The notes: generated by a model not told the origin, from the sequence alone. A stretch of 64,000 nt of DNA from Croceibacterium_A sp044506885 (GCA_044506885.1 JBIQKC010000007.1:17813-81812); one strand, 5' to 3'. Positions 31,450 through 41,488 are shown, counted from the stretch's first letter. Program-made: numbers and translations.

Positions 31450-33006
31450 TTACGGAACTTGCGCGATGCCGTCCATCCACGGCCCGAGGGGGCCGGCGGC
31501 CGCCAGGAAAGCCTCGATGGCTTCGCGCGCCGGCATGCCCGGTCGCTCCTCGGCCGAAACGATCAGCATCACGGTCGGGCTGCCCTGCAAGGTCAGGCGA
31601 TCGGCCATGTTGGCGAGCTTGAGGCGGAAATTGCTGCCGGTGACGACATCGCCGGTGCGGTACCACGTCATCGCCACGCGCCGGACCTTGCCTTCGACCT
31701 GCAACACGTCGCCCTTGCCGCCCGCGATCGACTGCGCCGGCTCTACCCAGCGCCATGCCGTGTCCGGCGCCAGCGCCCCCTCGCCCATCGCGCCGGCGTC
31801 GCGCCCTTCGCCCTGTGACGGATAAAGCGCGTAGAACACGTCCACCTCGCGTCCCGGCATGTCCACGAACCGGCCGAGCAACCGGCGCTCGGCCCCCGTG
31901 GCGCGCGGGACCCAGGGTTCCGGCGCTACATGGCACATCAGCGACCAGCCGGTCACCCAGGGGAACGATATGGTATCCGGCAGCGTGGCCTCTGTCCGCT
32001 GCGCGGCCGCGCTCCAGCCGCTCGAGAGCAGCGCGAGGGCCGCGATACCGCCGAGCGCCGCCTTGCCGCCGATCGAGCGCGTGGCGAGACGGCCGAGAAA
32101 CGCCGATCGCTCGATGTGCGCGGAATCGATGAACGGATCGTCGGGCTGGCGGTCGAAGAACCGCCACGCCGCGCCGAACAGCACGGCCACCACGACCGCG
32201 AAGAACACCCAGCCATAGACGATATGATCGAACCCGGCGGCGAATTCGATGCCCTGCGACTGCGCAATGTAGATCGTCCCCCAGGCGCGCACACCGTTGG
32301 CGAGGATCGGGACCACTATCGAGGCCGCCATGAACAGCACGCGCCGCCGCCAGCTGCGAAAGCAGACATGCGCCACCAGCGCGCCGAGCGCGACCATCGC
32401 GACGAGGAACTTCACGCCGGAGCAGGCCTCGGCCACTTCGAACAGTCCGGCGGGGGTGTCGATGAACACGCCATCGACGACCGCCGGGACGCCGCTCATA
32501 TGCGTCAGCGCGATGGTCAGCCGCGCGGTTATCATTTGCAGCGCGGGCACCAGTTCGTCGCCAAAGGGGACGAGGAACAGCATGTAGGCGAGCGGAAACA
32601 GCAGCGCCGCCGCCACGCGCGGCCCCAACAGCGTGAGCACGGCCGCTTGCAGGCACGCCACCGCGCCAAGCTGGCTCGCAAGGTTGAGGCCGGAGACCGT
32701 CCCCATCAGCCAGAGCAGCAATGCGCCGCCCAACGCAAGCAAGCCGGGCCACCAGGCTTGCGGACGCAGCACCGCCAGCTGTTCCGCCCGCAGGCGGACC
32801 AGCCAGAAGAGGATCGCCGGCGCCAGCAGGATGTGGTTGTAGGTCGACGAATCCCACCACAGCCGCGCCATCGCGGCCCAGTCGGCGAAAGTCAGCGCGA
32901 CAAGTCCGATCGCGGCCAGCGCCAGCCGCAACGACGGTTCGCGCCATGCCTCGGGCAGGCGCGATGTCCACCGCGCGGGACGCAGCGCTACCGCATCATG
33001 CGGCAT
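31450..33006 (-). CDS. xrtA: Exosortase A fused to a C-terminal EpsI domain
   Basis: A 518-aa protein. About eight hydrophobic helices occupy residues 25-290. The exosortase catalytic residues are Cys195 in EACSGVKF, Arg240 in NGVRAWG and His261 in DHIVYGW. These transpeptidase-like enzymes cut PEP-CTERM proteins at the membrane and pass them to the cell surface. From about residue 320 a periplasmic EpsI domain follows (SLMCHVAPEPW, VDVFYALYPSQGEG, MTWYRTGDVVTGSNF). The fusion is known for exosortase A of this order. The start overlaps the glycosyltransferase stop by 11 bp. Confidence 0.95.
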   Translation of the reverse strand: MPHDAVALRPARWTSRLPEAWREPSLRLALAAIGLVALTFADWAAMARLWWDSSTYNHILLAPAILFWLVRLRAEQLAVLRPQAWWPGLLALGGALLLWLMGTVSGLNLASQLGAVACLQAAVLTLLGPRVAAALLFPLAYMLFLVPFGDELVPALQMITARLTIALTHMSGVPAVVDGVFIDTPAGLFEVAEACSGVKFLVAMVALGALVAHVCFRSWRRRVLFMAASIVVPILANGVRAWGTIYIAQSQGIEFAAGFDHIVYGWVFFAVVVAVLFGAAWRFFDRQPDDPFIDSAHIERSAFLGRLATRSIGGKAALGGIAALALLSSGWSAAAQRTEATLPDTISFPWVTGWSLMCHVAPEPWVPRATGAERRLLGRFVDMPGREVDVFYALYPSQGEGRDAGAMGEGALAPDTAWRWVEPAQSIAGGKGDVLQVEGKVRRVAMTWYRTGDVVTGSNFRLKLANMADRLTLQGSPTVMLIVSAEERPGMPAREAIEAFLAAAGPLGPWMDGIAQVP

Positions 33007-34240
33007 GGCGGCGCCCCTGTTGCCCCGCCTGTTGCCCGGATTTGCCCGCGACCAGTCCCGCCAGCGGCGCCAGCGCGGCCGGCCAGCTCATCGTGTCCAG
33101 CACCGCGCGCCGCGCGGCATGGCCCATGACCCGCGCCAGCGGGGGAGACGCGAGCAGCGCCAGCGCCCGTCCGACGAGCGCCTCGTCGCTCTCCGCGATC
33201 GCCAGGTTCACCCCGTCTTCGGCGGGGACGCCGGTGGCGGCTTGCGGCGTCAGCACTACGGGCCGCGCCATCGCCATGGCTTCGAGCACCTTGTTCTGCA
33301 CGCCGCGCGCGATCGTCAGCGGAGCGAGCACGAGGTCGGCCCCGGCAAGAAATGGCCGGACATCGGCCACCGCGCCCCAGACGCGCGCGCCATTCGTCCC
33401 TTCGAGCGCACGCAATTCGGCAACCGGCGCGCGGCCGACGACATGGAAGCGCGCTTCGGGATGGCGCGCGCGAATGCCGGGCATCAAGCGGAGCACGGCG
33501 CGGCGCGCCGCTTCGACGTTGGGCGCGTAGTCCATCTGTCCGGTGAAAACGATATGCGGTCCGGCTATGGCGAGATCGGGATGGGGCCGGACTTTCGCCG
33601 GATCGAACAGCGCCGCATCCACGCCGTTGCCGAGCGCCGAAACGCGCCCTGCAAGCCGCCCCGGCAGGCGCGAGCGCATCAGGTCCGCTTCCGCTTCGCT
33701 GACCAGCAATGTGCGATCGGCCCGTTCGACGAGCCTCGTCTCCACATCGCGCAGCAGCCGTCCCTCGCGCGCATCGATCCAGCGGCGCGGCCACGCGCCC
33801 TCGGCCGCATAGGCTTCGAACTTGGCGGAATCGACGTCGACGAGGTCCACTATCACTCTGCCCGGCCATTCCCGCGGAACATATTGTCCCATCTGGCCGG
33901 AGAAGACGAAGATGAGGTTAACGGAATGCTTACGCAGCGTTTCCGCCACCCACCGGGCCAGCACGGGATGGCGGAAGGCGGCGAGGCTCACCGGCTCCCG
34001 CTTGCGCAGCGCTTCCAGGCCGGCAAGCCAGTCGGATTTCGTTCTCCGGGGCATGCAATAGCTTGCCGCCAGCGCCTGCAAGTCCCGCTCCGCCGCGACG
34101 TCGGTATTGGTTTCCGCCAGGCATCCCACATGCACGGGCGCAATCTTCGCCAGCGCCTGCAACAGGTGGTGCGAGCGGATCTTGTCGCCCCGGTCGGGCG
34201 GAAACGGGACACGGTGGGCGAGGAACAGGATGTCGCTCAT
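32996..34240 (-). CDS. XrtA-associated glycosyltransferase (TIGR03087 type)
   Basis: A 414-aa GT-B glycosyltransferase, start at the ATG at 34240 (MSDILFLAHRVPFPPDRGDK, the family's typical beginning) overlapping the FemAB stop (ATGA). The C-terminal donor domain has IVFTGQMDYAPNVEAA, FHVVGRAP and LVLAPLTIARGVQNKVLEAMAMARPVV, the GT4-like nucleotide-sugar site. It would add a sugar in assembly of the XrtA-associated exopolysaccharide at the cytoplasmic face. Confidence 0.93.
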   Translation of the reverse strand: MSDILFLAHRVPFPPDRGDKIRSHHLLQALAKIAPVHVGCLAETNTDVAAERDLQALAASYCMPRRTKSDWLAGLEALRKREPVSLAAFRHPVLARWVAETLRKHSVNLIFVFSGQMGQYVPREWPGRVIVDLVDVDSAKFEAYAAEGAWPRRWIDAREGRLLRDVETRLVERADRTLLVSEAEADLMRSRLPGRLAGRVSALGNGVDAALFDPAKVRPHPDLAIAGPHIVFTGQMDYAPNVEAARRAVLRLMPGIRARHPEARFHVVGRAPVAELRALEGTNGARVWGAVADVRPFLAGADLVLAPLTIARGVQNKVLEAMAMARPVVLTPQAATGVPAEDGVNLAIAESDEALVGRALALLASPPLARVMGHAARRAVLDTMSWPAALAPLAGLVAGKSGQQAGQQGRRHAA

Positions 34241-35295
34241 CCCAGCCCCCGCGCAATCCACGGGCCGAGTCTGTTGGCGATGCTGAGCGGCAGCTTGCGC
34301 CACAGCGCGATGCGCGCCGCGTGGCGCGCGCTGGTGGGGTCGGCGTCGCGCGGCGCGGCGCCGGGCGCGGTCCAGCTCGAATACGCCAGCGCTTCCGGCT
34401 CGAAGCCCCAGTTCTTCTTGAACGCCCAGGCCCCCCCGCCGGTCTTGCTGCGGCCGAAATCGAACCGCTCGCAACCGCGCGCCCGCGCATGGCGCATCAG
34501 CTCGAAATACATCCGGTCATTGGCGCGCAAGGCGCGCGCCGCGCCGGTTCCCCCGCCCCAGTACGGCATGATCGCGCCGCCGTGATAGAACGACAGCACG
34601 CTCGCCACCGGCGCTTCGCCGCGCCAGACGGTCAGGATGTCGCCACCGAGCGCATCAAGGCAGGCATCGAACAGCGCGCGCGGGAACACCGGGGTGCCGA
34701 GGTTGCGCACGCTTTCGGCATAGACCGCGTAATGCGCCGCGCGATCCGTGGCAGCGGTACCGATCGTCACCCGCAACCCGTTGGCCAGTCCCTTGCGTAC
34801 TTCGGCCCGCTGCTTGCGCGGAATGGCCGCCAGTTGCGCCTCGTCGTCGCCCGCCAGCGGGGCGACGAAGCCGCAATGGCTGCCACTGCGGCGGTCCCAC
34901 TGCGCCGGAACCGCCCCCCCGCGCAGTTCGACCGTCGCGCAGCAAAGCCGGATCGCCAGCGCCTCCGCTTCCCGGCACAGCGCCATCGCCGTCGTCTCGC
35001 GCTCGGCCAGCGCGCCGCCGCCAACGGCGAATCCGCTCGACGCCAGCATGCGCCCGAAAATCGGCGAATGGATTTCGGTCAGCGGCAGCCATCCAACGAT
35101 TGCGCCGGCTCTTTCGGCCACCAGGCCCAGCGCGCGCTGGCGCGCGCCGCGCTCGACCGCGCGCAGCCACGCCGGGCGATGGAACAGCGAGCCGCCCATC
35201 GCCGCCACAAAGCCTTCGATGCGCGCGGCTTCGCCGGCGTCTTGCAAGTCCGCCAAGCGCACTCGTTCGCCGAGCAAGGGGAACGGCGCATTCAT
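34237..35295 (-). CDS. FemAB-related protein, XrtA/PEP-CTERM-associated (TIGR03019 type)
   Basis: A 352-aa GNAT-fold protein of the FemAB type, start overlapping the deacetylase stop (ATGA). KQRAEVRKGLANGLRV, GGGAIMPYWGGGTGAARAL and CERFDFGRSKTGGGAWAFKKNWGFEPE are strong family motifs. FemAB relatives transfer aminoacyl groups from tRNA to peptidoglycan; this branch is always found with exosortase systems and probably modifies the polysaccharide or a linked peptide, which is inference. Confidence 0.92.
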   Translation of the reverse strand: MNAPFPLLGERVRLADLQDAGEAARIEGFVAAMGGSLFHRPAWLRAVERGARQRALGLVAERAGAIVGWLPLTEIHSPIFGRMLASSGFAVGGGALAERETTAMALCREAEALAIRLCCATVELRGGAVPAQWDRRSGSHCGFVAPLAGDDEAQLAAIPRKQRAEVRKGLANGLRVTIGTAATDRAAHYAVYAESVRNLGTPVFPRALFDACLDALGGDILTVWRGEAPVASVLSFYHGGAIMPYWGGGTGAARALRANDRMYFELMRHARARGCERFDFGRSKTGGGAWAFKKNWGFEPEALAYSSWTAPGAAPRDADPTSARHAARIALWRKLPLSIANRLGPWIARGLG

Positions 35296-36203
35296 GACAC
35301 CGCCGTCTCCGGCTCCAGGTCGAGCCGCGCCGCCTCTCGATGCGCGATCAGGTCCATCCGCCCCCAGGCGAAATCGCGCACCAATTGGCGCAGCTTGGGG
35401 CCCATGCGTTCGAGGTTGGTATAGTGCCGCAGCCGCGACTTGAGCGGCACGCCGGCGACGCGCGGCTGGCCGGGATCGATTTCCCACGGATGGAAGTAGA
35501 ACACCGCCGGCCGCGCTTCCTCGCGGTTCACCTGGCGGATCGCCCAGCGGCTGAAGGCATAAGGCAGCACGCGGAAGAACCCGCCGCCGCCGGCCGCCAG
35601 CCGCTTGCCGCCCAGCAGCGCCGTCGTCACCGGAATCTCGACCAGCGATGCCCACGGCAGCGGGTGGAAGGCGAAGCGCGGCGCGTCGGGCCAGCCGTAG
35701 TGGTCGTGCTGGATCGGGGCGACGCTGGAGGAATAGGCATAGCCCTGCTCCGCCAGTTCCATGAACGCCCACGGCGTGCGCCGGTCGATAGAAAAGCTCG
35801 GCGCGCGATAGCCGGTCACCGGCGCGCCGGCGGCGTCCTCGATCGTCTTGCGCGCCCTGGCGATGTCCGCCGCGAACTCCGCGCGGTCCATGCGGAACAC
35901 CCGCTGGTGATCCCACCCGTGACTCGCCACCTCGTGACCCCTGGCAACGATTTCGCGCAACAGCGCCCCGTGGCGCTGCGCCACCCAGCCGAGCGTGAAG
36001 AACGTCGCCGTGGCCTCGGCTTCGTCGAACAGGTCGAGGATTTCCCGAACATTGCGATCGACGCGGTCGGCCAGTCCGCCCCAGTCGCCGCGATCGATCA
36101 CGCTTTCGAACGCGCCGACCTGGAACCAGTCCTCCACGTCCACCGACAGGGCGTTGACGATGCGCCGTCGCGGTTCGCGTTCGGGGATCGAAATCGCATT
36201 CAC
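35292..36203 (-). CDS. XrtA-associated polysaccharide deacetylase with DUF3473
   Basis: A 303-aa protein starting at GTG (36203). The NodB-like deacetylase domain opens with ALSVDVEDWFQVGAF, carrying the metal-binding Asp, and has SHGWDHQRV with the metal His and YRAPSFSI. The C-terminal DUF3473 segment includes FYFHPWEIDPGQPRV. It removes N-acetyl groups from exopolysaccharide. A long open frame upstream runs antisense-like over the ATPase gene and is not homologous. Confidence 0.92.
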   Translation of the reverse strand: MNAISIPEREPRRRIVNALSVDVEDWFQVGAFESVIDRGDWGGLADRVDRNVREILDLFDEAEATATFFTLGWVAQRHGALLREIVARGHEVASHGWDHQRVFRMDRAEFAADIARARKTIEDAAGAPVTGYRAPSFSIDRRTPWAFMELAEQGYAYSSSVAPIQHDHYGWPDAPRFAFHPLPWASLVEIPVTTALLGGKRLAAGGGGFFRVLPYAFSRWAIRQVNREEARPAVFYFHPWEIDPGQPRVAGVPLKSRLRHYTNLERMGPKLRQLVRDFAWGRMDLIAHREAARLDLEPETAVS

Positions 36204-36223
36204 GGCCCGGCTCCCGGCTGCCG

Positions 36224-37366
36224 TCAGGCGGCCCGCGACTGTCCCATTTCGCTCTCGACCCAGTCGATCAGCATTTGCAACGTCTGCCCGATCGAGCGCT
36301 CCTGCTCGATCATGCGCGCTTCGAACCGGGCGATCTCCGCCTGGAGCGCGACGATCTCGGGGTGCACGGCGGCCGAGATGGCGGCATCGTGCTGGTTGGC
36401 CAGTTCGACGACAGCCTGTTGCAGTTCCGCGATCTGCGCGTCGCGCCGGGTGAGCATGGCTTCGATGGCGCGCATGTCCGGCTGCGGCGGGGCGGCCGGC
36501 GCCGCCTGCGGCTCGGGCGCGGCGCGCTTCTGCGGCGCGGCGGCCGGGAACGCGCGCTCGCCCGCCATCTCGTCGAGCACCGCCTTGAGCATCGCCGAAT
36601 CGATCCGGTTCCGCTCCTCGATTGCGCCGAGCAGCATCAGACGGTTGGCTATCTGGTTCACGCGCCGGGGAATGCCCCCGCTCGCCTCGTGCAGTTCGGC
36701 GAACACGCGCTGGTCGAACTGCGGGTTGCCGGTCCAGCCGACCTTGCGCAACCGGTGGACGATGTACGGCTCGATCTCGGCCTTCTCCATCGCCTCCAGA
36801 TGGTGCGCCGCGATCACCCGCTGGCGCAATTGCTCCAGCGCCTCGTGCCCTTGCAGGGTCGCGCGAAACTCGGGCTGCCCCAGCAGCAATGTCTGGAGCA
36901 GAGGATGGTTGCCGAGCTGGAAGTTGGACAGCATCCGCAATTCTTCGAGCGCTTCCACGGAAAGGTTCTGCGCTTCGTCGACGATCAGCAGGCACCGCCG
37001 CCCGGCGCGCGCCTCCGTGTGCAGGAGGCCTTCGATGGCCCCCAGCGCAGTCGCCTTGTCGTGGCCGTCGATTTCCAGCCCGAAGCTCTGCGCGACGACG
37101 TGGACGATTTCCTCCTCGTCGAGCTTGCTGGTGACGACTTGCGCCAGGGTGAGCTGTTGCCGGTCCACGCTGCCCGTCAGATGTGCGACGAGCGTCGACT
37201 TGCCCGAACCCACCTCGCCGGTGATGACGACGAAGCCCTCGCCCTGAGCCAGCCCGTAGCCGAGATAGGACAGCGCCTTGCGATGGGTGACGCTGCGGAA
37301 ATAGAACGCCGGGTCGGGCGTGAGCTGGAAGGGTTTTCCCGTCAGGCCATAGAAATCGTCGAACAT
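36224..37366 (-). CDS. XrtA-associated AAA ATPase (TIGR03015, ExeA-like)
   Basis: A 380-aa protein beginning MFDDFYGLTGKPFQLTPDP, standard for the family. Walker A GEVGSGKST is at residues 50-58 and Walker B LLIVDEAQN near 125-133. The C-terminal third is Pro/Ala-rich and then a coiled coil with no membrane helix. ExeA-like ATPases support assembly of envelope machines; the exact job in exosortase loci is unknown. It lies 12 bp downstream of the outer-membrane barrel gene. Confidence 0.93.
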   Translation of the reverse strand: MFDDFYGLTGKPFQLTPDPAFYFRSVTHRKALSYLGYGLAQGEGFVVITGEVGSGKSTLVAHLTGSVDRQQLTLAQVVTSKLDEEEIVHVVAQSFGLEIDGHDKATALGAIEGLLHTEARAGRRCLLIVDEAQNLSVEALEELRMLSNFQLGNHPLLQTLLLGQPEFRATLQGHEALEQLRQRVIAAHHLEAMEKAEIEPYIVHRLRKVGWTGNPQFDQRVFAELHEASGGIPRRVNQIANRLMLLGAIEERNRIDSAMLKAVLDEMAGERAFPAAAPQKRAAPEPQAAPAAPPQPDMRAIEAMLTRRDAQIAELQQAVVELANQHDAAISAAVHPEIVALQAEIARFEARMIEQERSIGQTLQMLIDWVESEMGQSRAA

Positions 37367-37378
37367 CGCGAGTGGTCC

Positions 37379-39004
37379 TCAGAGGAAGGAATAGCGCAGA
37401 CCGAGCAGCGCGGAGACGGACATCAGATCGGGCAGGTTCTCGCGGCTGATCCCGTCGAGGCCCACGGCCGCGGTGGCGCTCAGCCCGCGGATCAGGTCGC
37501 GCTGATAGGCGAGCGAGGCGGAGTAGCCGAGCGTGTCGTAGGCCGGGGCGAACCCGCTCTGGTGCCAGTTGGCGCCAAGATTGGCCGACAGGGTCGAACG
37601 CGCGTCGAGGCGCGAGCCGGCATAGGCGGCGAGCCACACGGTCTCGTCCACCACGCCGTCCGCCGCCGCCAGCACCGTTCCGGCCGCGGCGATGAACCTG
37701 CGCCGGTCGTAACCGACCCCGACACCGAACTGCGCCCGGCCGAGATCGGCGGAATAGGTCGCGCCGATGCCCCGGCTGCGGAACACCGCCGAGCGGATCG
37801 AGCCGAGCGCGCCAGCAATGCAGCTTCCGCCGTCGAGGCTGGCGACACAGCCGCCGATCTGGCCGCTGATCGGGTTGCGGAAGGCGTCGAACTGTGTCGG
37901 CAGCCCGGCCAGACGGTCGACCAGCACGCCGCCGAACGCGGTCACGCTGTCGTAAACGGCGAGATTATAGCTGCTGCGCGAATTAGACGCATAGGCGAAC
38001 GCGCCGTAATAGGTCGTCGCTCCATAGCGCCGCCCCACATGCGCTTCGAGCGAGGTCCTCCGGCTGGGCCGCCACAGCACGCCGGCATCCCAGATCAGGC
38101 CGTCGGTCTGGTAGGCGATCCGTCGCGGCGCGGATCTGTCGGTAGCATAGCGCCCATCGGAACCGATCACCGGATTGCCGGAAACGTCGCGCAGGGCATC
38201 GCGGCTCGACACCTCGAGATCCTCGTACCCCACGCCGCCGACCAGCGCCACGGTCGGGCTGACGGGGACGGTCACATCGGCGCGGATGTGTGCATCGCGC
38301 ACCCGCTGGTCGAGATTGGAGATGTCCTGCTGCGTCCAGTCGCCGCCGACGCCGAACCCGACCGGGGCCACCACGCCGGGCCGCACACCGGCGCGCGCGT
38401 AGGCGACGTGGGTGGTGCTGTCGTCGAAGAAATCGGCCGGCGCCGCGCCGGGCGAAACGAACACCGCGTCCGGCGCTTCGACACGGGTATAGCCAATCCG
38501 GTAGTGCCCTTCGACTTCGACATCGCCGGCCATCGTGCGCACCGAGGGCCCGGTATAGACCGAATAGATCTGGCTGGTGGAATCGTCGTTGCCGGCGAAA
38601 CCGCCAAGCGACGCAGCGCCGTTGCCCTCCACGCGCGTGCGCGCCGCGAGGGCTCCGGCCTCCATCGTCACGCCGGACATGACCTGGACGCCGGCGCGGG
38701 CGATGCCGCTCAGCGTATCGCCGTCGAGCTGGTTCCTGCCCCATCCGAAGCGCCGTTCGTAGCGCAGCGAAACCGACGCCGCGCTGTTGCGGCCGGCCAC
38801 GGTCGCATCGACCCCGGCCGCGAGCGAGGTGTAGGTGACGGTATCGTTTCCAGGCTCGAGTTCCTGCGTCAGCACTTGCGCGGCTTCGATGTACGGAATC
38901 ACCGATGTCCGGTGGCGCGCCTCGTCCCCCGTTTGCGCAAGGGCCGCAGCCGGCGCGCCGAGCGCGGCCAGCGCCAACACAAGACGAAGCCCCGCCCGCC
39001 TCAC
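37379..39004 (-). CDS. XrtA-associated outer-membrane beta-barrel protein (TIGR03016 type)
   Basis: A 541-aa exported protein from the GTG at 39004, overlapping the kinase stop (GTGA), with a signal peptide (residues 1-24, ending AAALAQ). The mature part is a chain of amphipathic beta strands with many Tyr/Ser/Gly turns (ASVSLRYERRFGWG, VEVEGHYRIGYTRVE, SLEAHVGRRYGATTYYGAF) and ends in GLRYSFL, with a terminal aromatic-hydrophobic pair suitable for barrel insertion. It is probably the export porin or scaffold for the polysaccharide. Confidence 0.88.
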   Translation of the reverse strand: MRRAGLRLVLALAALGAPAAALAQTGDEARHRTSVIPYIEAAQVLTQELEPGNDTVTYTSLAAGVDATVAGRNSAASVSLRYERRFGWGRNQLDGDTLSGIARAGVQVMSGVTMEAGALAARTRVEGNGAASLGGFAGNDDSTSQIYSVYTGPSVRTMAGDVEVEGHYRIGYTRVEAPDAVFVSPGAAPADFFDDSTTHVAYARAGVRPGVVAPVGFGVGGDWTQQDISNLDQRVRDAHIRADVTVPVSPTVALVGGVGYEDLEVSSRDALRDVSGNPVIGSDGRYATDRSAPRRIAYQTDGLIWDAGVLWRPSRRTSLEAHVGRRYGATTYYGAFAYASNSRSSYNLAVYDSVTAFGGVLVDRLAGLPTQFDAFRNPISGQIGGCVASLDGGSCIAGALGSIRSAVFRSRGIGATYSADLGRAQFGVGVGYDRRRFIAAAGTVLAAADGVVDETVWLAAYAGSRLDARSTLSANLGANWHQSGFAPAYDTLGYSASLAYQRDLIRGLSATAAVGLDGISRENLPDLMSVSALLGLRYSFL

Positions 39005-39945
39005 TGTCCGTCGCCGTAGCCGTAAGCGCCGAAGCGGCGGCCGCTGGGGCTGAAATGCGCGGAATTGAGCAGCAGCTTGATGTCCGGGCAAGCCGATAGC
39101 AGCGAGAGAGCATCTTCCAGCGCGCTTTGCCCGGTGCGGTCGGCGCGGCAAATCACCAGTGTCTGGCCGACCCGATGCGCCAGTTCGGCCGCGGGGCTCG
39201 CCGCCAGGGCGGGCGGGGAATCGAAGATCACGATCCGGTTCGGCGCGCCGCGCGTCAGGCGCTCAAGCACTTCCGCAGTGCGCGCGCTGGCGAGATATTC
39301 GCTGTCCGCCGCCGTCCGGCTACCCGCGGGAAGGACGTGGAGCCCCGGCACATCGGTCGGGATGACCAGATCCTCCACTCGCATTTGCGGATCGGCCAGG
39401 GCATCGAGCAGTCCCCTGTCGCTCGACAGTCCGAGCAGCGACAGGACCGAAGGCCTGGCGAAATCGGCATCGACCAGCAGCACGTCGCAATCGCGCTCGC
39501 CGGCGATCGCCAGCGCCAGATTGGCGGCACAGAACGACTTGCCCTCGCCCGGCAGCGGCGATGTCACGAGCACGCGCTGGGCGGACACTCCGCCGCCGCC
39601 GCGGAGCGCATCGCGCGCGGCGAGCAGGACCTGCCGCTTCACGATGCGGAATTCCTCGAGCAGCGCCGTGACCGGGCCGTCGGGGACGATCAAGCCGCGC
39701 TCCGCCAGCCGGTCCCGATCGACCGCCTGCGCCGCCGATGCAAATCGCAGCGGCGTCTCGTCGATGGGCGCTGTCTTGTTGACAGCCGGGCTTTTCGCCA
39801 CGGCTTTGGCCGGCTGCGGCTGCGGCAGCGCGGCGGGGACCGGAACGGACCTGAACCCCTCGAAGCCGAACGCGTCCCCGGCGCGCTCGATGAGCGACTG
39901 GTTCCGCGGGGTTCCGGGAAGCGGGATCTTGCTCTGCTCGGTCAC
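39001..39945 (-). CDS. XrtA-associated tyrosine autokinase (BY-kinase)
   Basis: A 314-aa cytoplasmic kinase. After a Pro-rich N-terminus the catalytic core shows Walker A SPLPGEGKS (residues 129-137) and Walker A' LLVDADF (156-162), then VIFDSPP as Walker B. The C-terminal tail has only two tyrosines (GAYGYGDGQ) instead of a long Tyr cluster. With the chain-length protein encoded just upstream it would form a Wzc-like pair that controls polymer length. Confidence 0.92.
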   Translation of the reverse strand: MTEQSKIPLPGTPRNQSLIERAGDAFGFEGFRSVPVPAALPQPQPAKAVAKSPAVNKTAPIDETPLRFASAAQAVDRDRLAERGLIVPDGPVTALLEEFRIVKRQVLLAARDALRGGGGVSAQRVLVTSPLPGEGKSFCAANLALAIAGERDCDVLLVDADFARPSVLSLLGLSSDRGLLDALADPQMRVEDLVIPTDVPGLHVLPAGSRTAADSEYLASARTAEVLERLTRGAPNRIVIFDSPPALAASPAAELAHRVGQTLVICRADRTGQSALEDALSLLSACPDIKLLLNSAHFSPSGRRFGAYGYGDGQ

Positions 39946-39957
39946 GATCCGCTCCCC

Positions 39958-41475
39958 TCAGGCCACCATGCCGCGCTGGACGAACTCGACCCCCAGCAGC
40001 ACCACGAACAGCGCGCCGAGCCCCCCTGCCCCGGCCGCGAACAGCTTCAGACGCCGTCTGGCGAGCGACCGGGCCGCGTCGGTCATGGTGTGCGAGATGG
40101 CGCCGATCACCGGGAGGTCGAAAGTCCGCTCGAGCGCGGCGGCGGTGGCGAACGTTCCCTGCATCTTGCCGATTCCGAACGCCGCGCCCACGCCCGCGCC
40201 CAGTCCCACGATCAGCACGGCCAGCAGCAGCAGCGGCCGGTTCGGCGCGGCGGGCACGCGCGGGGTGCTCGGCGGGTCGATGACTTCGAACTTGATCGCG
40301 CTGCGCTCCGTTTCCACCTGCCCACGCAGGCGCAGCTCCTCGCGGTCCTGGAGCAGCTTGTCATATTGCTGCCGCAGCACGTCGTAATCGCGGCTGATCC
40401 GTTGCGCTTCGGCTGCGGCACCCGGCTCCATCGCCTGGCTGGCACCGATCGACGAGACCTCGGACCGCAACGCGGCGGCGCGCGATTGCAGCGCCTGCAC
40501 ATTCGCCTGCCGTTCGACGCGCATCGACTGGAGCGACGACCACGCCGGATTCGGCGTCCCGCCCACATCGCCCGCCGCTTGCGCCTGCACGCCCAGACTG
40601 GCGATCTGCTTCCTGAGCGCCGCGACGTCGGGATGGTTTTCGGTAAGGCCCCGTGCTTCGAGCGCGGCAAGGTCCGCTTCGGCCTGCGCCAGCGCGGCGC
40701 GCGGCCCGCCCGATCCGGGGGTCGCCAGCGTGCGTGGCGTGCCGGCAAGCTGGCCGTCGAGCGCCGCCAGCGCACTTTGCGCCGCCGCGAGATCCGCCTC
40801 GACGCTGCGCAGTTCGGAGCGCGTGGCCGCCAGTTGCGCGGAAATCGCCTCCGCGCCGCCTGCAAGCTCGGGATGCTGCGCTTCGAACAGGAGCCGGCGC
40901 TGCTCGGCGTCCTCGAGCTGCTTCTGCCGCTCGGCCAGTTGCTGGTCGAGAAAGTCGATCGTCTCGCGCATCTCGCCCCGGCTTCCGCCAAGGTTCTCCT
41001 CACGGAAGATGTCGATCATCCGCTGGGCGATTTCCTGCGCCAGTTGCGCGTTCGCGGCGTCGGACAACTCGCGCCGCCCGCTGGCGGCGGTGATCTCGAA
41101 CACGTTCTTCTCGTCGCCGATGACGACGATGTCCTTCGCCAGCCCCTCGATCGTGCGTTCCATCTGTCCCGGCGTCGTCACCGCGTCGCCGATCCGGGTC
41201 GAGCGGACGACCTTTTCCAGGTTGACCGCGCTGGTCAGCGTCTGGCGCACCCGCTCGATGTCCTTCTGGCGGCTGCCGGGACCGATGCCGATCTGCTGCG
41301 CCAGCACGTCGTCGAGTTGCACGAACAGCCGGGTGCGCGATTCATAGCTGTTGGGGATCATCGCCACCGCCAGCCAGCCGAGCAGGCACACGCCCCAGGC
41401 CACCGCCAGCGCCAGCCAGCGGCGGTTCCACACGCTCCACAGCGCCGAGCGCAGCTCTTCGAGAAGCAGGTTCAA
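39958..41475 (-). CDS. XrtA system polysaccharide chain-length determinant (Wzz/GumC-like)
   Basis: A 505-aa inner-membrane protein. Transmembrane helices at about residues 22-40 and 426-450 flank a periplasmic region of about 380 residues with long coiled coils (LDQQLAERQKQLEDAEQRR, and QYDKLLQDREELR). A third hydrophobic stretch at 480-500 follows. PPSTPRVPAAPNRP precedes the second helix, the usual Pro-rich motif. It partners the tyrosine autokinase encoded 12 bp downstream. Confidence 0.93.
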   Translation of the reverse strand: MNLLLEELRSALWSVWNRRWLALAVAWGVCLLGWLAVAMIPNSYESRTRLFVQLDDVLAQQIGIGPGSRQKDIERVRQTLTSAVNLEKVVRSTRIGDAVTTPGQMERTIEGLAKDIVVIGDEKNVFEITAASGRRELSDAANAQLAQEIAQRMIDIFREENLGGSRGEMRETIDFLDQQLAERQKQLEDAEQRRLLFEAQHPELAGGAEAISAQLAATRSELRSVEADLAAAQSALAALDGQLAGTPRTLATPGSGGPRAALAQAEADLAALEARGLTENHPDVAALRKQIASLGVQAQAAGDVGGTPNPAWSSLQSMRVERQANVQALQSRAAALRSEVSSIGASQAMEPGAAAEAQRISRDYDVLRQQYDKLLQDREELRLRGQVETERSAIKFEVIDPPSTPRVPAAPNRPLLLLAVLIVGLGAGVGAAFGIGKMQGTFATAAALERTFDLPVIGAISHTMTDAARSLARRRLKLFAAGAGGLGALFVVLLGVEFVQRGMVA

Positions 41476-41488
41476 GGGGCGCGGCCTG